DNA of 64,000 bases, taken from positions 310,001 to 374,000 of the forward strand of contig JAHJEO010000016.1 in the NCBI GenBank assembly GCA_018825305.1, written 5' to 3'. Shown one piece after another: positions 35,248 to 46,156 of this stretch. Within the stretch, counting starts at the first letter, position 1; every line of letters begins with the position of its first letter. Below the pieces are notes generated by a model, which saw only the letters and a list, made by a program, of their open reading frames with translations, searched no databases and was not told where the DNA came from. A program made the translations under genes and the position numbers. This stretch comes from Gammaproteobacteria bacterium (lineage in GTDB: Bacteria > Pseudomonadota > Gammaproteobacteria > Burkholderiales > Rhodocyclaceae).

Positions 35248-35613
35248 ATGGCCAAGACCATCCTCGCAATCGACGATTCCGCCTCCATCCGCCAGATGGT
35301 GTCGTTTACCCTCAAGAGTTCGGGCTATGAAGTGACCGAGGCCGTGGATGGCATGGACGGCCTGGACAAGGCCAAGACCAAGACCTTCAACCTGATCCTT
35401 TCCGACCAGAACATGCCGCGCATGGATGGTCTGACCATGATCAAGAACCTGCGCGCCATGCCCCAATACAAGGCCGTGCCGATCCTCATGCTGACCACCG
35501 AGTCGTCCGACGCCATGAAGCAGCAGGGTCGCGCTGCGGGCGCCACCGGCTGGCTGGTCAAGCCCTTCGATCCGCAGAAGCTCATAGAGGTCGTCAAGAA
35601 GGTCATTGGCTGA
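35248..35613 (+). CDS. cheY: Chemotaxis response regulator CheY (first copy)
   Basis: A 121-residue single receiver domain: acidic pair Asp9/Asp10, phospho-Asp53 (LILSDQNMP), Thr in LMLTTE and Lys in WLVKPFDP. Ribosome binding site AGGAGAG. Placed directly before cheA. This SDQNMPRMDG type is common in betaproteobacterial cheA operons; whether it or the second CheY binds the motor switch is not evident. Confidence 0.95.
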   Translation: MAKTILAIDDSASIRQMVSFTLKSSGYEVTEAVDGMDGLDKAKTKTFNLILSDQNMPRMDGLTMIKNLRAMPQYKAVPILMLTTESSDAMKQQGRAAGATGWLVKPFDPQKLIEVVKKVIG

Positions 35614-35647
35614 TCCCGGCTCACCTCGCGTCACGGGGAGAGGGTAG

Positions 35648-37921
35648 ATGTCCATCGACATGAGCCAGTTCTACCAGGTCTTCTTCGAGGAGACCGGAGA
35701 GCACCTGGGTTCAATGGAAAACCTGCTGCTGGGCCTGGATATCGCCGATCCGGACGCCGAGCAGCTCAACGCCATTTTTCGCGCCGCGCATTCGATCAAG
35801 GGTTCGTCGGGCACTTTCGGCTTCACCGACATGGCCGATGTCACCCACATCCTCGAGAATCTGCTCGACCGCATCCGCAAGGGTGAACTGGCGCTGCGCA
35901 ACGAGATGATCGATGCCTTCCTGGCGGCAGGCGATGTCCTCAAGGGCATGCTGGCCGCGCACAAGGGCGAAGGCCAGGCTGACGAGGCGGCAGCGGTTGC
36001 GATCTGCCAGCGACTGCGTGACCTGACCCACGCCGCGGTCCCGGCGACGGCGGCCGTTGCCGCCGCACCGGTCGAGGCTCTGGTGGCGGGCCAGGACGGA
36101 ATCGAAGCCTGGTTCGTGCTCGATGGCGACGATGGCGATACGGCAATCGAGCGCCTGATCGAAGAACTTGGTGACTTCGGCGCGGTGAGCATCATCAATC
36201 GCCCGGCGACGCCTGACCGCCCGTGGCATCTGGCCATCGTCGACTGTGTCGATGCCGAGGGCGTGCGTGGTGTGCTCGAGTTCCTGGCGCGCAGCGACAG
36301 CATCCGCATTGGCCGCATTGGCGAGACCACTACTGGCGATGCGGCCGACGGCGCCTACGGGTTTTTCGACGAGGCCGCTGGCGGTGACGCGGCCGTAACC
36401 GTGGCGCCAGCGGCCTGCGCTCCTTCGGGAACTGTTTCTACGGCAGATGACAGCTACGGCTTTTTCGAACCGCTGCCCGCTGCCGGAGCCGATGCAGTGC
36501 CAGCAGCGGACGATTCTTTCGGATTTTTCGAGCCACTGCCGCAGTCGGATGAAGCCGCCGTTGTGCCGGCCGATGTTGTACCGGCCATTGCTGCCGGCAG
36601 CGAGGGCGACGGTTTCGGCTTCTTTGTCGATGTACCGCCGCCCGCCGCTGCTCCCGCCGTCCAGCCCGTGGTGGCTGCGGCGGTCGCCAAGCCGGCCGAT
36701 GACGTCGCCAAGAAGCCGCCCGTCAAGCTGGCCGGGGGAGCCGAGGCCACCATTCGCGTCGGTGTCGACAAGGTCGACCAGCTGATCAACCTTGTCGGCG
36801 AACTCGTGATCACCCAGGCCATGCTGGCGCAGTCTGCCGCCGGTGTCGATCCGGTGGAGTTCGAGCGCCTCCACAACGGCCTTACCCAATTGGAGCGAAA
36901 CTCGCGCGACCTGCAAGAGGCAGTGATGTCGATCCGCATGATGCCGATTTCGACGGTGTTCTCGCGCTTCCCGCGCGTGGTTCGCGACCTCGCGCAGAAA
37001 CTCGGCAAGCAGATCGAACTCAAGACCATCGGCGAGGAGACCGAACTCGACAAGAGCCTGATAGAGCGCATCAGCGATCCGCTCACCCATCTGGTGCGCA
37101 ACAGCCTCGACCATGGCATCGAGATGCCGGATGCCCGCGCCGCGAAGGGAAAGCAGCCTGTCGGCACCATCACCCTCAAGGCCTATCACCAGAGCGGCAA
37201 CATCGTCATCGAGGTCGGCGACGACGGCGCCGGGCTGCCGCGCGACAAGATACTGGCCAAGGCCCGGGAGCGCGGCCTCAACATGCACGAGCAGATGACG
37301 GACGCCGAAGTCTGGCAGCTGATCTTCGAACCGGGCTTTTCCACCGCCGACCAGGTGACCGACGTTTCAGGGCGAGGTGTCGGCATGGACGTGGTGAAGC
37401 GCAACATCACCGCCATGGGCGGGCGCGTCGAGATCGAATCGATGCTCGGCGTCGGCACCCGCATGACGGTGCGGCTGCCGCTGACGCTGGCCATCCTTGA
37501 TGGCATGTCGGTGGCGGTGGGCAAGGAAACCTACATCATCCCGCTCGGCTATGTCATCGAGTCGTTGCAGGCCGAGCGCTCGATGATCAAGAGCGTCTCC
37601 GGCCTCGAACGCCTGATCCAGGTACGCGGCGAATACCTGCCGGTCGTGGCATTGCACGAAGTCTTTGGCATCCCCGGCGCGGTGAGGCCCCTCGATAAGG
37701 GCATCATGGTGGTGCTCGATGCCGACGGCGTTAAGGCGGCCCTGTTCGTCGATGCCCTGGTCGGCCAGCACCAGGTGGTGATCAAGAGCCTGGAGTCCAA
37801 TTACCGCAAGGTCACCGGAGTCTCCGGTGCCACCATCATGGGCGACGGCCACGTCGCTCTTATCCTCGATGTATCCGCGCTGGTCGGTATGGCCAAGAGT
37901 GCCATGCCCGCCGCCGAATGA
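35648..37921 (+). CDS. cheA: Chemotaxis histidine kinase CheA (first copy)
   Basis: A 757-residue kinase. The HPt domain has the phosphorylated His48 ([14 protein letters not shown]). A long Ala/Pro/Asp linker (about residues 130-360) replaces an obvious P2 and holds four GFF motifs (YGFF, YGFF, FGFF, FGFF). Then come the P3 dimerisation helices, the P4 ATPase ([31 protein letters not shown]) and the P5 CheW-like domain. It overlaps the cheW frame through ATGA. Confidence 0.96.
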   Translation: MSIDMSQFYQVFFEETGEHLGSMENLLLGLDIADPDAEQLNAIFRAAHSIKGSSGTFGFTDMADVTHILENLLDRIRKGELALRNEMIDAFLAAGDVLKGMLAAHKGEGQADEAAAVAICQRLRDLTHAAVPATAAVAAAPVEALVAGQDGIEAWFVLDGDDGDTAIERLIEELGDFGAVSIINRPATPDRPWHLAIVDCVDAEGVRGVLEFLARSDSIRIGRIGETTTGDAADGAYGFFDEAAGGDAAVTVAPAACAPSGTVSTADDSYGFFEPLPAAGADAVPAADDSFGFFEPLPQSDEAAVVPADVVPAIAAGSEGDGFGFFVDVPPPAAAPAVQPVVAAAVAKPADDVAKKPPVKLAGGAEATIRVGVDKVDQLINLVGELVITQAMLAQSAAGVDPVEFERLHNGLTQLERNSRDLQEAVMSIRMMPISTVFSRFPRVVRDLAQKLGKQIELKTIGEETELDKSLIERISDPLTHLVRNSLDHGIEMPDARAAKGKQPVGTITLKAYHQSGNIVIEVGDDGAGLPRDKILAKARERGLNMHEQMTDAEVWQLIFEPGFSTADQVTDVSGRGVGMDVVKRNITAMGGRVEIESMLGVGTRMTVRLPLTLAILDGMSVAVGKETYIIPLGYVIESLQAERSMIKSVSGLERLIQVRGEYLPVVALHEVFGIPGAVRPLDKGIMVVLDADGVKAALFVDALVGQHQVVIKSLESNYRKVTGVSGATIMGDGHVALILDVSALVGMAKSAMPAAE

Positions 37922-37938
37922 AGCAGCAGGAGTCAAGC

Positions 37939-38439
37939 ATGGTCCAGAACAACGCGCGTGCAACTGCCGGGGCTGACGACGGCGCCACCGCCCAGGAATA
38001 TCTGACGTTTACCCTCGGCCCCGAGGAATACGCCATCGATATCCTCAAGGTGCAGGAAATCCGTGGCTACGAGCCGCCGACGACCATCGCCAACGCGCCG
38101 AGCTTCCTCAAGGGCGTGATCAACCTGCGCGGCACCATCGTGCCCATCGTCGATATGCGCATCAAGTTTGGCGTCGGCACGGCCGATTACACGCCATTCA
38201 CCGTGGTCATCATCCTCAACGTCGGCGGTCGCGTGGTCGGCATCGTGGTCGACAGCGTGTCCGACGTCACCACGCTGCGCTCCGATCAGATCCGTCCGCC
38301 CCCCGAGTTTGCCGCGACGGTGGATACCCGCTACATCAACGGTCTCGGCACGCTCGGCGAGCGCATGCTGATCGTTGCCGACATAGAGCGCTTGATGCTG
38401 TCCTCCGAGATGGCATTGATGGACGAAGCGACGGCATAA
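37939..38439 (+). CDS. cheW: Chemotaxis adaptor CheW
   Basis: A 166-residue adaptor joining receptors to CheA. The family core is complete: [42 protein letters not shown] and [13 protein letters not shown]. The ATG at 37939 is preferred because AGGAG lies 7 bases upstream; an ATG at 37918 overlaps the cheA stop and would add seven residues. Confidence 0.95.
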   Translation: MVQNNARATAGADDGATAQEYLTFTLGPEEYAIDILKVQEIRGYEPPTTIANAPSFLKGVINLRGTIVPIVDMRIKFGVGTADYTPFTVVIILNVGGRVVGIVVDSVSDVTTLRSDQIRPPPEFAATVDTRYINGLGTLGERMLIVADIERLMLSSEMALMDEATA

Positions 38440-38490
38440 GACAACCCGACCAGAACCGAAAACAGAGATAGCCGAGGAGAGACCCGTCCC

Positions 38491-41337
38491 ATGAGAACCA
38501 ATCTTCCAGTTACCCAGAACGAATACGTTCTGCGCGACGATCACATGATCGTTTCCAAGACCGACCTCAAGGGCCAGATCACCTACATCAACCGGGACTT
38601 TCTCGAGGTGTCGGGCTTCCTCGAGTCGGAACTGCTCGGGCAGCCCCACAACATCGTGCGCCATCCGGACATGCCGAGCGAGGCCTTCGCCGACCTGTGG
38701 CAGACGCTGAAGGCAGGGCGGCCCTGGATTGGCATGGTCAAGAACCGCTGCAAGAACGGCGACTTCTACTGGGTCGAGGCCCACGCCACACCGATCCGCG
38801 AGGCCGGCCAGGTGGTCGGCTACATGTCGGTGCGCAAGAAGCCGACGCGCGGCCAGGTGGATGCGACCGAGCAGGCCTATCGCCTGTTCCGCGACAAGAA
38901 GCAGGGCGGCAGACGAATCGAACTCGGCCAGGTCGTCGCGGGTGCCGGCTGGGGCCGCAAGCTGGCCAATCTTAACCTCAAGGCCAAGCTCGGCGGCGTC
39001 ATGGCCGTGCTGGCACTGCTGCTGGTGGGCATCGGGCTGCAGGGCGTCCTCGGCATGAAGCAGACCAGCGAGGCGTTGCGCGATGTCTATGAACAGCACA
39101 CCAGGGGCCTGGCCGACGTCACCCAGATCAACCGCAACATGCTGCGCAACCGCATCCTGGTCGAGGGCATGCTGATCGACGCCTCGCCCGAGAATGTCGC
39201 CCGCAGCGGCGACGAAATGAAGGACAACGTCGCCACGATCACCCGGACGGCCGACGAGTACAAGGCGCGCATCGTCAGCGCCGAGGCCAAGCAGATCTTC
39301 GAGCGCTTCGCCGTTGACCGCGCCGCCTTCGTCAAGGAGGGGTTGCTGGCGACCGTGGAACTGATCAAGTCCGGCAAGATCGACGACGCCCGCAAGAACT
39401 TCCTGGCGAAGACCCAGCCGCTCAATGCCACGGCGGCAGCGCATGTCAATGACTTGCGCAAGTTCCATCTCGATGGCGCCCAGAATGAGTTTGCCGAGGC
39501 GGTTTCCCGCTATGAAGCGGGTCGCAACCTCGCGATCGGCGTGATCATCGCCGGCCTGCTGCTGGCTGCCGCCGCCGCGTTGGTGCTGATTCGCGCCATC
39601 ACCCGTCCGCTCGACCAGGCCATCGAGGTCTTCAATAACGTTGGCCAGGGCATCTACGGCAACTTCGTCGACACCACGCGCAACGACGAGATCGGCAAGG
39701 TGTTACAGGCGCTCGAGGCGATGCAGACCAAGCTTGGCTTCGACGTCTCCGAGGCGCAACGCGTGTCCAACGAAAACCTGCGCATCAAGATCGCGCTCGA
39801 CAACGTGAGCACCGGGGTGATGATCGCCAACGGTGAGCGCACCATCATCTACGCGAACACCGCGGTCAAGCGCATCCTCAAGGGAGCCGAAGCCGAGATC
39901 AAGAAGCAGTTGCCGAACTTCGATGCCGACAACATGGTGGGCGTGAATATCGATACCTTCCACAAAAATCCGGCCCATCAGGCCAAGCTGCTGGCGGAAC
40001 TCACCAACACCTATACCGCCAATCTGGAGATCGGCAACCGCTTCCTGCGGGTGACTGCCAGCCCGGTGATCAACGAGCGCGGTGAGCGCCTGGGCGCGGT
40101 GGCCGAATGGCTTGATCGCACCAGCGAAGTGCAGGTGGAGCGCGAGGTTGCCGGAATCATTGCTGCCGCCGGTCGCGGCGAGTTCGATGCGCGGCTGGCG
40201 ACGGACGACAAGGAAGGCTTCTTCAAGCAGCTGGCAGAAGGCCTCAACCAGCTGTCCGGCGTGGTGTCGTCAGGCCTCAGCGATGTCGCCCAGGTATTGC
40301 AGCGCGTCGCCCAGGGTGACCTGACCCAGACCATCGAGGCTGACTACCAGGGCCTGTTCGGCCAGTTGAAGGACGATACCAATACCACCATCGAGCGTCT
40401 GCGCGAAGTGGTCGGGCGCATCAAGGAGGCGAGCGACGCCATCAACGTCGCGTCGAAGGAGATCGCTGCCGGCAACCAGGACCTCTCCAGCCGCACCGAG
40501 GAACAGGCCAGCAGCCTCGAAGAGACGGCGGCCTCGATGGAACAGCTCAACGCCACCGTCAAGCAGAATGCCGAGAACGCGCGCCAGGCCAACGAACTGA
40601 CCAAGAGCTCGAACGAGGTTGCAACCAGGGGCGGCGAGATGGTCAAGCGCGTGGTCGACACCATGGGCGCGATCCAGGACAGCTCCAAGAAGATCGCCGA
40701 CATCATCGGCGTCATCGACAGCATCGCCTTCCAGACCAACATCCTGGCGCTGAACGCCGCGGTCGAAGCCGCGCGGGCCGGTGAACAGGGCCGCGGCTTC
40801 GCCGTGGTCGCCACCGAGGTGCGCAACCTGGCCCAGCGGTCAGCCACGGCCGCGAAGGAAATCAAGACATTGATTGCCGAATCGGTGGACAAGGTCGAAG
40901 GCGGGGCCAAGCTCGTCGGCCAGGCCGGCAGCACCATGGACGACGTCGTCACCAGCTTCCAGCGGGTGGCGGGTCTCGTGACCGAGATCGCCGGTGCCAG
41001 CCGCGAGCAGTCGTCCGGCATCGAGCAGGTGACGCAGGCCGTCGGCCAGATGGACGAGGTGACGCAACAGAACGCAGCGCTGGTCGAAGAGGCGGCGGCG
41101 GCCGCCGAAAGCCTGGAAGAGCAGGCGCAAGGCCTGGTTCAGGCCGTCGACATGTTCAAGCTGGCCGAAGGCTCGATGCTGCCGGCGCCGGTACTGCGCG
41201 ATGCCACGCCGCGTCAGCTCGGGCACTCGGCTGCCGCGCCCCGACCCGCGGCGCGGGCGGTGAAACCGACTGCCGCCGCCAAGAAGATCCCGCCGCCCCA
41301 TCTTGAGGATTCCTCGGACGAATGGGAAGAGTTCTGA
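38491..41337 (+). CDS. PAS-containing methyl-accepting chemotaxis protein (Aer-like N terminus)
   Basis: A 948-residue receptor. An N-terminal PAS domain (about residues 15-130; [30 protein letters not shown]) resembles Aer and may bind FAD. A transmembrane/four-helix sensor module follows (about 165-370), then HAMP, a second PAS-like domain ([25 protein letters not shown]), further HAMP-like helices, and the MCP hairpin ([35 protein letters not shown]). The protein ends DEWEEF, an xWxxF-type pentapeptide tether for CheR/CheB. It lies inside the che operon between cheW and cheR. Confidence 0.9.
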   Translation: MRTNLPVTQNEYVLRDDHMIVSKTDLKGQITYINRDFLEVSGFLESELLGQPHNIVRHPDMPSEAFADLWQTLKAGRPWIGMVKNRCKNGDFYWVEAHATPIREAGQVVGYMSVRKKPTRGQVDATEQAYRLFRDKKQGGRRIELGQVVAGAGWGRKLANLNLKAKLGGVMAVLALLLVGIGLQGVLGMKQTSEALRDVYEQHTRGLADVTQINRNMLRNRILVEGMLIDASPENVARSGDEMKDNVATITRTADEYKARIVSAEAKQIFERFAVDRAAFVKEGLLATVELIKSGKIDDARKNFLAKTQPLNATAAAHVNDLRKFHLDGAQNEFAEAVSRYEAGRNLAIGVIIAGLLLAAAAALVLIRAITRPLDQAIEVFNNVGQGIYGNFVDTTRNDEIGKVLQALEAMQTKLGFDVSEAQRVSNENLRIKIALDNVSTGVMIANGERTIIYANTAVKRILKGAEAEIKKQLPNFDADNMVGVNIDTFHKNPAHQAKLLAELTNTYTANLEIGNRFLRVTASPVINERGERLGAVAEWLDRTSEVQVEREVAGIIAAAGRGEFDARLATDDKEGFFKQLAEGLNQLSGVVSSGLSDVAQVLQRVAQGDLTQTIEADYQGLFGQLKDDTNTTIERLREVVGRIKEASDAINVASKEIAAGNQDLSSRTEEQASSLEETAASMEQLNATVKQNAENARQANELTKSSNEVATRGGEMVKRVVDTMGAIQDSSKKIADIIGVIDSIAFQTNILALNAAVEAARAGEQGRGFAVVATEVRNLAQRSATAAKEIKTLIAESVDKVEGGAKLVGQAGSTMDDVVTSFQRVAGLVTEIAGASREQSSGIEQVTQAVGQMDEVTQQNAALVEEAAAAAESLEEQAQGLVQAVDMFKLAEGSMLPAPVLRDATPRQLGHSAAAPRPAARAVKPTAAAKKIPPPHLEDSSDEWEEF

Positions 41338-41355
41338 GCGCCCGCCGCTAACCTG

Positions 41356-41384
41356 CCCGTGCCGCCATCTCATGGTGGCACGGG
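41356..41384 (+). other. Strong hairpin between the MCP and cheR
   Basis: Arms CCCGTGCCGCCAT and ATGGTGGCACGGG form a 13-bp stem (one wobble pair) with loop CTC. It lies 15 nt before the cheR start and is not followed by T residues. It may limit read-through or ribosome access and so lower CheR relative to upstream genes. Confidence 0.6.
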
Positions 41385-41399
41385 TGGCCCCTCCAAACC

Positions 41400-42290
41400 A
41401 TGATGAAGCCTTTCGTCCCGTCCGCGGCCGCCAGCGACGCCGCTCCGAAGCAGCGCGAGTTCCTCTTCACCGACGAGGACTTCGAGCGCGTGCGCAAGCT
41501 GATCTACGAGCGGGCGGGAATCTCGCTCGCGCCGATCAAGCGCGACATGGTCTATTCGCGGCTGGCGCGTCGCCTGCGGGCCCTGAATCTGGACAGCTTT
41601 TCGGTTTATCTTGCCTTCCTGGTCTCGCCCAAGGGCGAGGATGAGTGGGAACTGTTCGTCAATTCACTGACGACCAACCTGACCTCGTTCTTCCGCGAGG
41701 GGCATCACTTCGATATCCTGCAGCGGCACATGGCCGAGCTCAAGCAGCGGCCGATCCGTATCTGGTGTTCGGCGGCCTCGACCGGGGAGGAGCCTTACAC
41801 CCTGGCGATCACGGCTTGCGAAACCTTCGGCAATATGACGCCGCCGGTAGAGATCGTCGCCAGCGACATTGACACCAACGTACTGACCAAGGCGCGGCAG
41901 GGCGTCTACCCGATTGAGCGCGTCGAACGCCTGTCGCCCGAGCGACTGCGCCGCTTCTTCCTCAAGGGTACCGGCAGCCAGGCGGGCATGGTGCGAATGC
42001 GGCCCGAACTGCAGAAACTGATCAGTTTCACCCGCGTCAATCTGCTTGACGCGCGCTACCCTATCCAGGGGCCGTTCGACGTGATGTTCTGTCGCAACGT
42101 AATGATCTACTTCGACAAGCCGACGCAGTACGAAATCCTCAGGAAATTCGTGCCGTTGCTGAAGCCGGATGGCTTGCTGTTCGCCGGCCATTCCGAGAGC
42201 TTCCTCCACGCTGCCGATCTGTTCCACTCGCTGGGTCGCACCGTGTACGAACGTTCCGACCGGCCGGTGCGGTCGGCCAGGATCAAATGA
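41400..42290 (+). CDS. cheR: Chemotaxis methyltransferase CheR
   Basis: A 296-residue SAM-dependent enzyme that methylates receptor glutamates. The N-terminal helical domain (LFTDEDFERVRKLIYERAGISL) precedes the catalytic domain with SAM motif IWCSAASTGEEPYTLAI, plus FDVMFCRNVMIYFDKP and LFAGHSES. A start one codon later (41403) is equally possible. It overlaps cheD by ATGA. Confidence 0.96.
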   Translation: MMKPFVPSAAASDAAPKQREFLFTDEDFERVRKLIYERAGISLAPIKRDMVYSRLARRLRALNLDSFSVYLAFLVSPKGEDEWELFVNSLTTNLTSFFREGHHFDILQRHMAELKQRPIRIWCSAASTGEEPYTLAITACETFGNMTPPVEIVASDIDTNVLTKARQGVYPIERVERLSPERLRRFFLKGTGSQAGMVRMRPELQKLISFTRVNLLDARYPIQGPFDVMFCRNVMIYFDKPTQYEILRKFVPLLKPDGLLFAGHSESFLHAADLFHSLGRTVYERSDRPVRSARIK

Positions 42291-42892
42291 CCGAAATCGG
42301 TTCCGTCGAGCATCTTGCCGGCAACCGCTATTTCGACCGCCACTTCGAAATCGAGGCGGTCAAGGTGCTGCCGGGTGAGTATTTCGTCACCACTACCAAC
42401 ATGTTGCTGGTAACCGTGCTCGGCTCCTGCGTTTCTGCCTGCATCCGCGACCGCGAGAAGGGCATCGGCGGCATGAACCACTTCATGCTCGCCGGCGGCG
42501 ACAAGGATGCCCTGTCGGCATCCGCACGCTACGGTACCTACGCCATGGAAATCCTGGTGAACCACCTGCTCAAACTTGGCGCTCGCCGCGACCGGCTCGA
42601 GGCCAAGGTTTTCGGCGGCGGTCGCGTCATGGAAAAGCTCACCCATTCAAATGTCGGCGAGCGCAACTCGCAATTCGTGATCGACTACCTGCACACCGAG
42701 GGCATCCCGGTCGCAGCGCAGGATCTGCTCGACATTCACCCGCGCAAGGTCTACTTCTTTCCCGCCAGCGGTCGCGTGCTGGTGAAGAAGCTGGTGCGCA
42801 TGCACAACGACACGGTGGCGCGGCGCGAGAGGGAGTACGCCGAGCGTCTCACCGAAGCCCCGGTCATCGGCGACATCGAACTGTTTACCTGA
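42287..42892 (+). CDS. cheD: Chemoreceptor glutamine deamidase CheD
   Basis: A 201-residue enzyme that deamidates receptor glutamines and in some species binds CheC. The catalytic Cys and His are seen in LLVTVLGSCVSACIRD and GIGGMNHFMLAGG; KVFGGGRVM is also conserved. Translationally coupled to cheR. Confidence 0.95.
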   Translation: MTEIGSVEHLAGNRYFDRHFEIEAVKVLPGEYFVTTTNMLLVTVLGSCVSACIRDREKGIGGMNHFMLAGGDKDALSASARYGTYAMEILVNHLLKLGARRDRLEAKVFGGGRVMEKLTHSNVGERNSQFVIDYLHTEGIPVAAQDLLDIHPRKVYFFPASGRVLVKKLVRMHNDTVARREREYAERLTEAPVIGDIELFT

Positions 42893-42911
42893 TTTTTAGG
42901 CGAGGCCGCAC

Positions 42912-43973
42912 TTGGCAATCAAGGTTCTTATCGTCGACGACTCAGCCCTGATGCGGGCGCTGCTGACCGAGATCATCGGTGGTGCGCCCGATCTGAACGT
43001 GGTTGGCAGCGCGCCCGACCCGATTGCCGCACGCGAGATGATCAAGGCGCTCAACCCGGACGTGCTGACGCTCGACGTCGAGATGCCAAAAATGGACGGG
43101 CTCGAGTTCCTTACCCGCATCATGCGGCTGAGGCCGATGCCGGTGGTGATGATTTCCTCATTGACCGAAAAGGGCTCGGATGTCACGCTGAAGGCCCTCG
43201 AGACCGGTGCCGTGGATTTCGTCGCCAAGCCGCGCGCCGAGAGTGCGAGCCAGTTGCTGGCCTACGCCGACGACATCCGCGACAAGATTCGCGCGGCCTT
43301 CGGTGCGCGCTTGCGCGACCCGGTCCGGGGGGCTCGTGCCGCCGCCGTGGCGCCAGCGCCGACTTTTCCGTCCGGTAGCGGCATTTCCGCCCGCGTCTGC
43401 GCCGACCACCTCATCGCAATCGGTGCCTCCACCGGCGGTACCGAGGCGATCAAGGATGTGCTGGCCGCGCTGCCAACTGAGATGCCGGGTATCGTCATGG
43501 CCCAGCACATGCCTGAGGGTTTCACCAACTCGTTCGCGCGCCGCCTCGACACGCTGACCAACCTTACGGTGGTCGAGGCTCAGGGTGGCGAGCGCATTCA
43601 ACCGGGGCATGCCTATCTGGCGCCGGGCCATTCCCACCTACTGGTTCGCCGCAGCGGCACGGGCTTTGTCACCGAACTGTCCCAGTCCGACCCGGTGAAT
43701 CGCCATCGTCCCTCGGTCGATGTGCTGTTCCGTTCCGTCGCGCGGGAGGCCCGTGATCGTGCCAGCGGAGTGATCCTGACTGGCATGGGCAAGGACGGCG
43801 CTCTCGGCCTGCTCGAAATGCGCGAGAAGGGCGCATGGACTATCGGCCAGGACGAGGCAAGTTGCGTGGTTTACGGCATGCCGCGAGAAGCGGCAAATAT
43901 CGGTGCGCTGGCGGAGGTGGTGGCTTTGCGGGACATTCCGGGCCACCTGCTGGCCCGCTTGCGGCGGGTGTAG
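42912..43973 (+). CDS. cheB: Chemotaxis methylesterase/glutaminase CheB
   Basis: A 353-residue response regulator-enzyme with start TTG at 42912. The receiver has Asp9/Asp10 and phospho-Asp55 ([13 protein letters not shown]). The catalytic triad is Ser in [10 protein letters not shown], His in AQHMPEGFT and Asp in [10 protein letters not shown]. The interdomain linker (about residues 138-160) carries a dispersed repeat (AAVAPAPTF). Phosphorylated by CheA to remove receptor methyl groups. Confidence 0.96.
   Translation: MAIKVLIVDDSALMRALLTEIIGGAPDLNVVGSAPDPIAAREMIKALNPDVLTLDVEMPKMDGLEFLTRIMRLRPMPVVMISSLTEKGSDVTLKALETGAVDFVAKPRAESASQLLAYADDIRDKIRAAFGARLRDPVRGARAAAVAPAPTFPSGSGISARVCADHLIAIGASTGGTEAIKDVLAALPTEMPGIVMAQHMPEGFTNSFARRLDTLTNLTVVEAQGGERIQPGHAYLAPGHSHLLVRRSGTGFVTELSQSDPVNRHRPSVDVLFRSVAREARDRASGVILTGMGKDGALGLLEMREKGAWTIGQDEASCVVYGMPREAANIGALAEVVALRDIPGHLLARLRRV
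43344..43367 (+). repeat. Dispersed linker repeat, copy 6 (in cheB)
   Basis: GCCGTGGCGCCAGCGCCGAC followed by TTTT, taken as the reference form. It encodes AVAPAPTF in the linker between receiver and esterase. Confidence 0.85.
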
Positions 43974-44047
43974 CGCGCCCGGCGAAAGCCCCATCGCAGG
44001 GCGGCTGGGCTATACTTTTTCGGACAAACAACTCAAGAGGCAACAGC

Positions 44048-44353
44048 ATGGAAGTCAATGTCGTCAGTGCCGACGGAAATACGGTGCTTCAACTGCGTGG
44101 CCGCTTCGACTTCAACGCGCATCGAGAATTCCGCCAAGCGATAGATGCCGCTGTGGCTGAGCCTACGGTCAAGGAAGTGCGGGTGGACCTTGCCGGCGTC
44201 GACTACCTCGACAGTTCGGCGTTGGGGATGTTGCTGATGCTGCGCGACCGCTGCAAGGGCGCCGACAAGACTGTTTCCCTCGCCAATTGCCGCGGCGCCG
44301 TCAAGCAGGTGCTTGACATCGCCAATTTCAGCAAGCTGTTTCAGATCGTCTGA
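44048..44353 (+). CDS. STAS-domain anti-sigma-factor antagonist
   Basis: A 101-residue single STAS domain of the SpoIIAA/RsbV type. The phosphorylatable Ser is in VDYLDSSALGMLLMLRD. A kinase partner binds the dephosphorylated form, which is restored by a PP2C phosphatase; the next gene encodes both activities. The pair resembles Pseudomonas HsbA/HsbR. The ATG at 44048 follows AAGAGGC. A -10-like TATACT lies about 35 bp upstream. Confidence 0.9.
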   Translation: MEVNVVSADGNTVLQLRGRFDFNAHREFRQAIDAAVAEPTVKEVRVDLAGVDYLDSSALGMLLMLRDRCKGADKTVSLANCRGAVKQVLDIANFSKLFQIV

Positions 44354-44446
44354 CGGGGTAGCTGTGGCCCCACACCTCGCCAGCAGAGACTGTGCAGAGG
44401 TTTCGCGGGCGCCGTGCAACCCGCGTGTTGCGGTTTTTTGGGTGCG

Positions 44447-46156
44447 ATGAAAATACTCATCATCGACGACAACGCCGACGACCAGGCCCTGGCGCGACGG
44501 GAACTGGAAGGCATTGGCCATGCGGTCCTTGCCGCCAGCAACGGTATTAAGGGCCTGGAGCTTTTTCGCCAGGAACGTCCCGATGTCGTCATTACCGACA
44601 TTTCCGTAGCGGGAATGGATGGTTTTTCCCTGGCCGAAGAGATACAGGCGCTGGCCGCGCCGCGTTGGCAGCCGCTATTGTTCCTGTCTGCGCAAGGTGA
44701 TGGCGCGCTACAGGCCCGCGCCCTGCAGATCGGGGCCGATGCCTATGTCGTCAAGCCGGTGATGGCGACGGTGGTGGGACCGAGGCTGGACGTGCTGCAG
44801 CGCCTGGTGGGCCTGCAGCAGATGGAGAGTCAAGCCGGCGATTGCGAAAGTCGCCATCGCGCCGAGGAGGCGGAAAACGGCATCGCGCGCCGCATGATGC
44901 AACGATTAGTCCGGGGTATCGAACTCGACGATCCCGCCGTGCGTCACTGGATCCGGCCAGCGGCAGATTTCAGTGGCGCCATCGTGGCCGCGCAGCGCAC
45001 ACCCGCTGGCGTCATCCATATTCTGTTGGCCGACGGCAACGGCACTGGCCTTGCCGCTTCGATCAATGCATTGCCGGTGTTGGCACCGTTCTATCGGATG
45101 ACGGAAAAAGGCTATGGCGTCGATGCCATAGCGCGCGAACTCAATGCCCGAATCAAGGATTTCCTGCCGGGTGACCGTTTCGTTGCCGTGACGCTGGCGT
45201 CTATCGATCTGCGCGAGCGGGTAATCGGCGTATGGAATGGCGGCAACCCCGAGCCGTTGCTGGTTGGCGCTCAAGGCTACCGTACGTTGGCCCGGCGACA
45301 CGTACCGCTTGGCGTTCGCGCAGACGACGAGTTCGACGATACGCTGGACATGCACGGATTTACCGATGGCAGCCAGCTGTATCTGTATTCGGACGGCTTG
45401 ATCGAGGCGGAAAACCCCGAGGGCGAGGCGTTCGGCGTCGACCGTCTCGTCGGTGAGTTGACCAATATGCCTGCCGCGGAGCGGTTCGGGGCGATAACGG
45501 CGGCGGTGAACCGTTACGTGGGTACGGCCCCGGCACGAGACGATATTTCCCTGCTGATGGTGGAGTGCCGGGCGCCTACCGAACCGATGCGGCTACCGGC
45601 TGAAGCCGCATATGCTTTTGCGCCGGCCAAAGCGGGCGGCGGCTGGCGGGCTGCCTTGCGCCTGTCGGCAGCCCAGATTATGGTCATCGATGTCGTACCC
45701 TTGCTGCTCGGTTTGGCCGACCAGTTTGAGCTCGTCCGTCACAATACCGACAGGCTGTTCGTCGTTCTGTCCGAGTTGTATAACAATGCGCTCGACCATG
45801 GCCTGTTGCGACTGGACTCCAGCCTCAAGCTGAATCCGGACGGAATGGAGGCCTACCTGAATGAACGTCAGGCCCGTCTCGCAACGCTTGTCGACGGGGA
45901 AATCGAGTTGGAACTGGAGCAAATGACCGGCCCGGGTGCGGGATGGTTGCGCGTAAGTTGTCGCGACAGCGGCGCTGGCTTCGATCACGGCTATCTCGAT
46001 CCGGTCGCCGACGCGATGAACGCGCTACCTTTTGGGCGTGGCCTCATGCTGCTGCGAGCCATGTGCGCCGAACTGGGTTTCAATGCCGCTGGCAATCACG
46101 TCACCGCGACGCTTCAGCTCACTCGCGGTGACGAGACATGCCCGCGACGGCTATAA
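44447..46156 (+). CDS. Response regulator-PP2C phosphatase-HATPase partner switch protein
   Basis: A 569-residue protein of HsbR type. The receiver at residues 1-120 has Asp9/Asp10 (LIIDDNADD), phospho-Asp in VVITDISVAG and Lys in YVVKPVMA. The PP2C/SpoIIE domain (about 150-375) has DGNGTGLAAS, YSDGLIEAE and RDDISLLMVE. A C-terminal anti-sigma-type HATPase (about 430-565) shows LSELYNNALDHGLL and CRDSGAGFDHG. It probably both phosphorylates and dephosphorylates the STAS protein encoded just upstream, under control of receiver phosphorylation. Confidence 0.88.
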   Translation: MKILIIDDNADDQALARRELEGIGHAVLAASNGIKGLELFRQERPDVVITDISVAGMDGFSLAEEIQALAAPRWQPLLFLSAQGDGALQARALQIGADAYVVKPVMATVVGPRLDVLQRLVGLQQMESQAGDCESRHRAEEAENGIARRMMQRLVRGIELDDPAVRHWIRPAADFSGAIVAAQRTPAGVIHILLADGNGTGLAASINALPVLAPFYRMTEKGYGVDAIARELNARIKDFLPGDRFVAVTLASIDLRERVIGVWNGGNPEPLLVGAQGYRTLARRHVPLGVRADDEFDDTLDMHGFTDGSQLYLYSDGLIEAENPEGEAFGVDRLVGELTNMPAAERFGAITAAVNRYVGTAPARDDISLLMVECRAPTEPMRLPAEAAYAFAPAKAGGGWRAALRLSAAQIMVIDVVPLLLGLADQFELVRHNTDRLFVVLSELYNNALDHGLLRLDSSLKLNPDGMEAYLNERQARLATLVDGEIELELEQMTGPGAGWLRVSCRDSGAGFDHGYLDPVADAMNALPFGRGLMLLRAMCAELGFNAAGNHVTATLQLTRGDETCPRRL

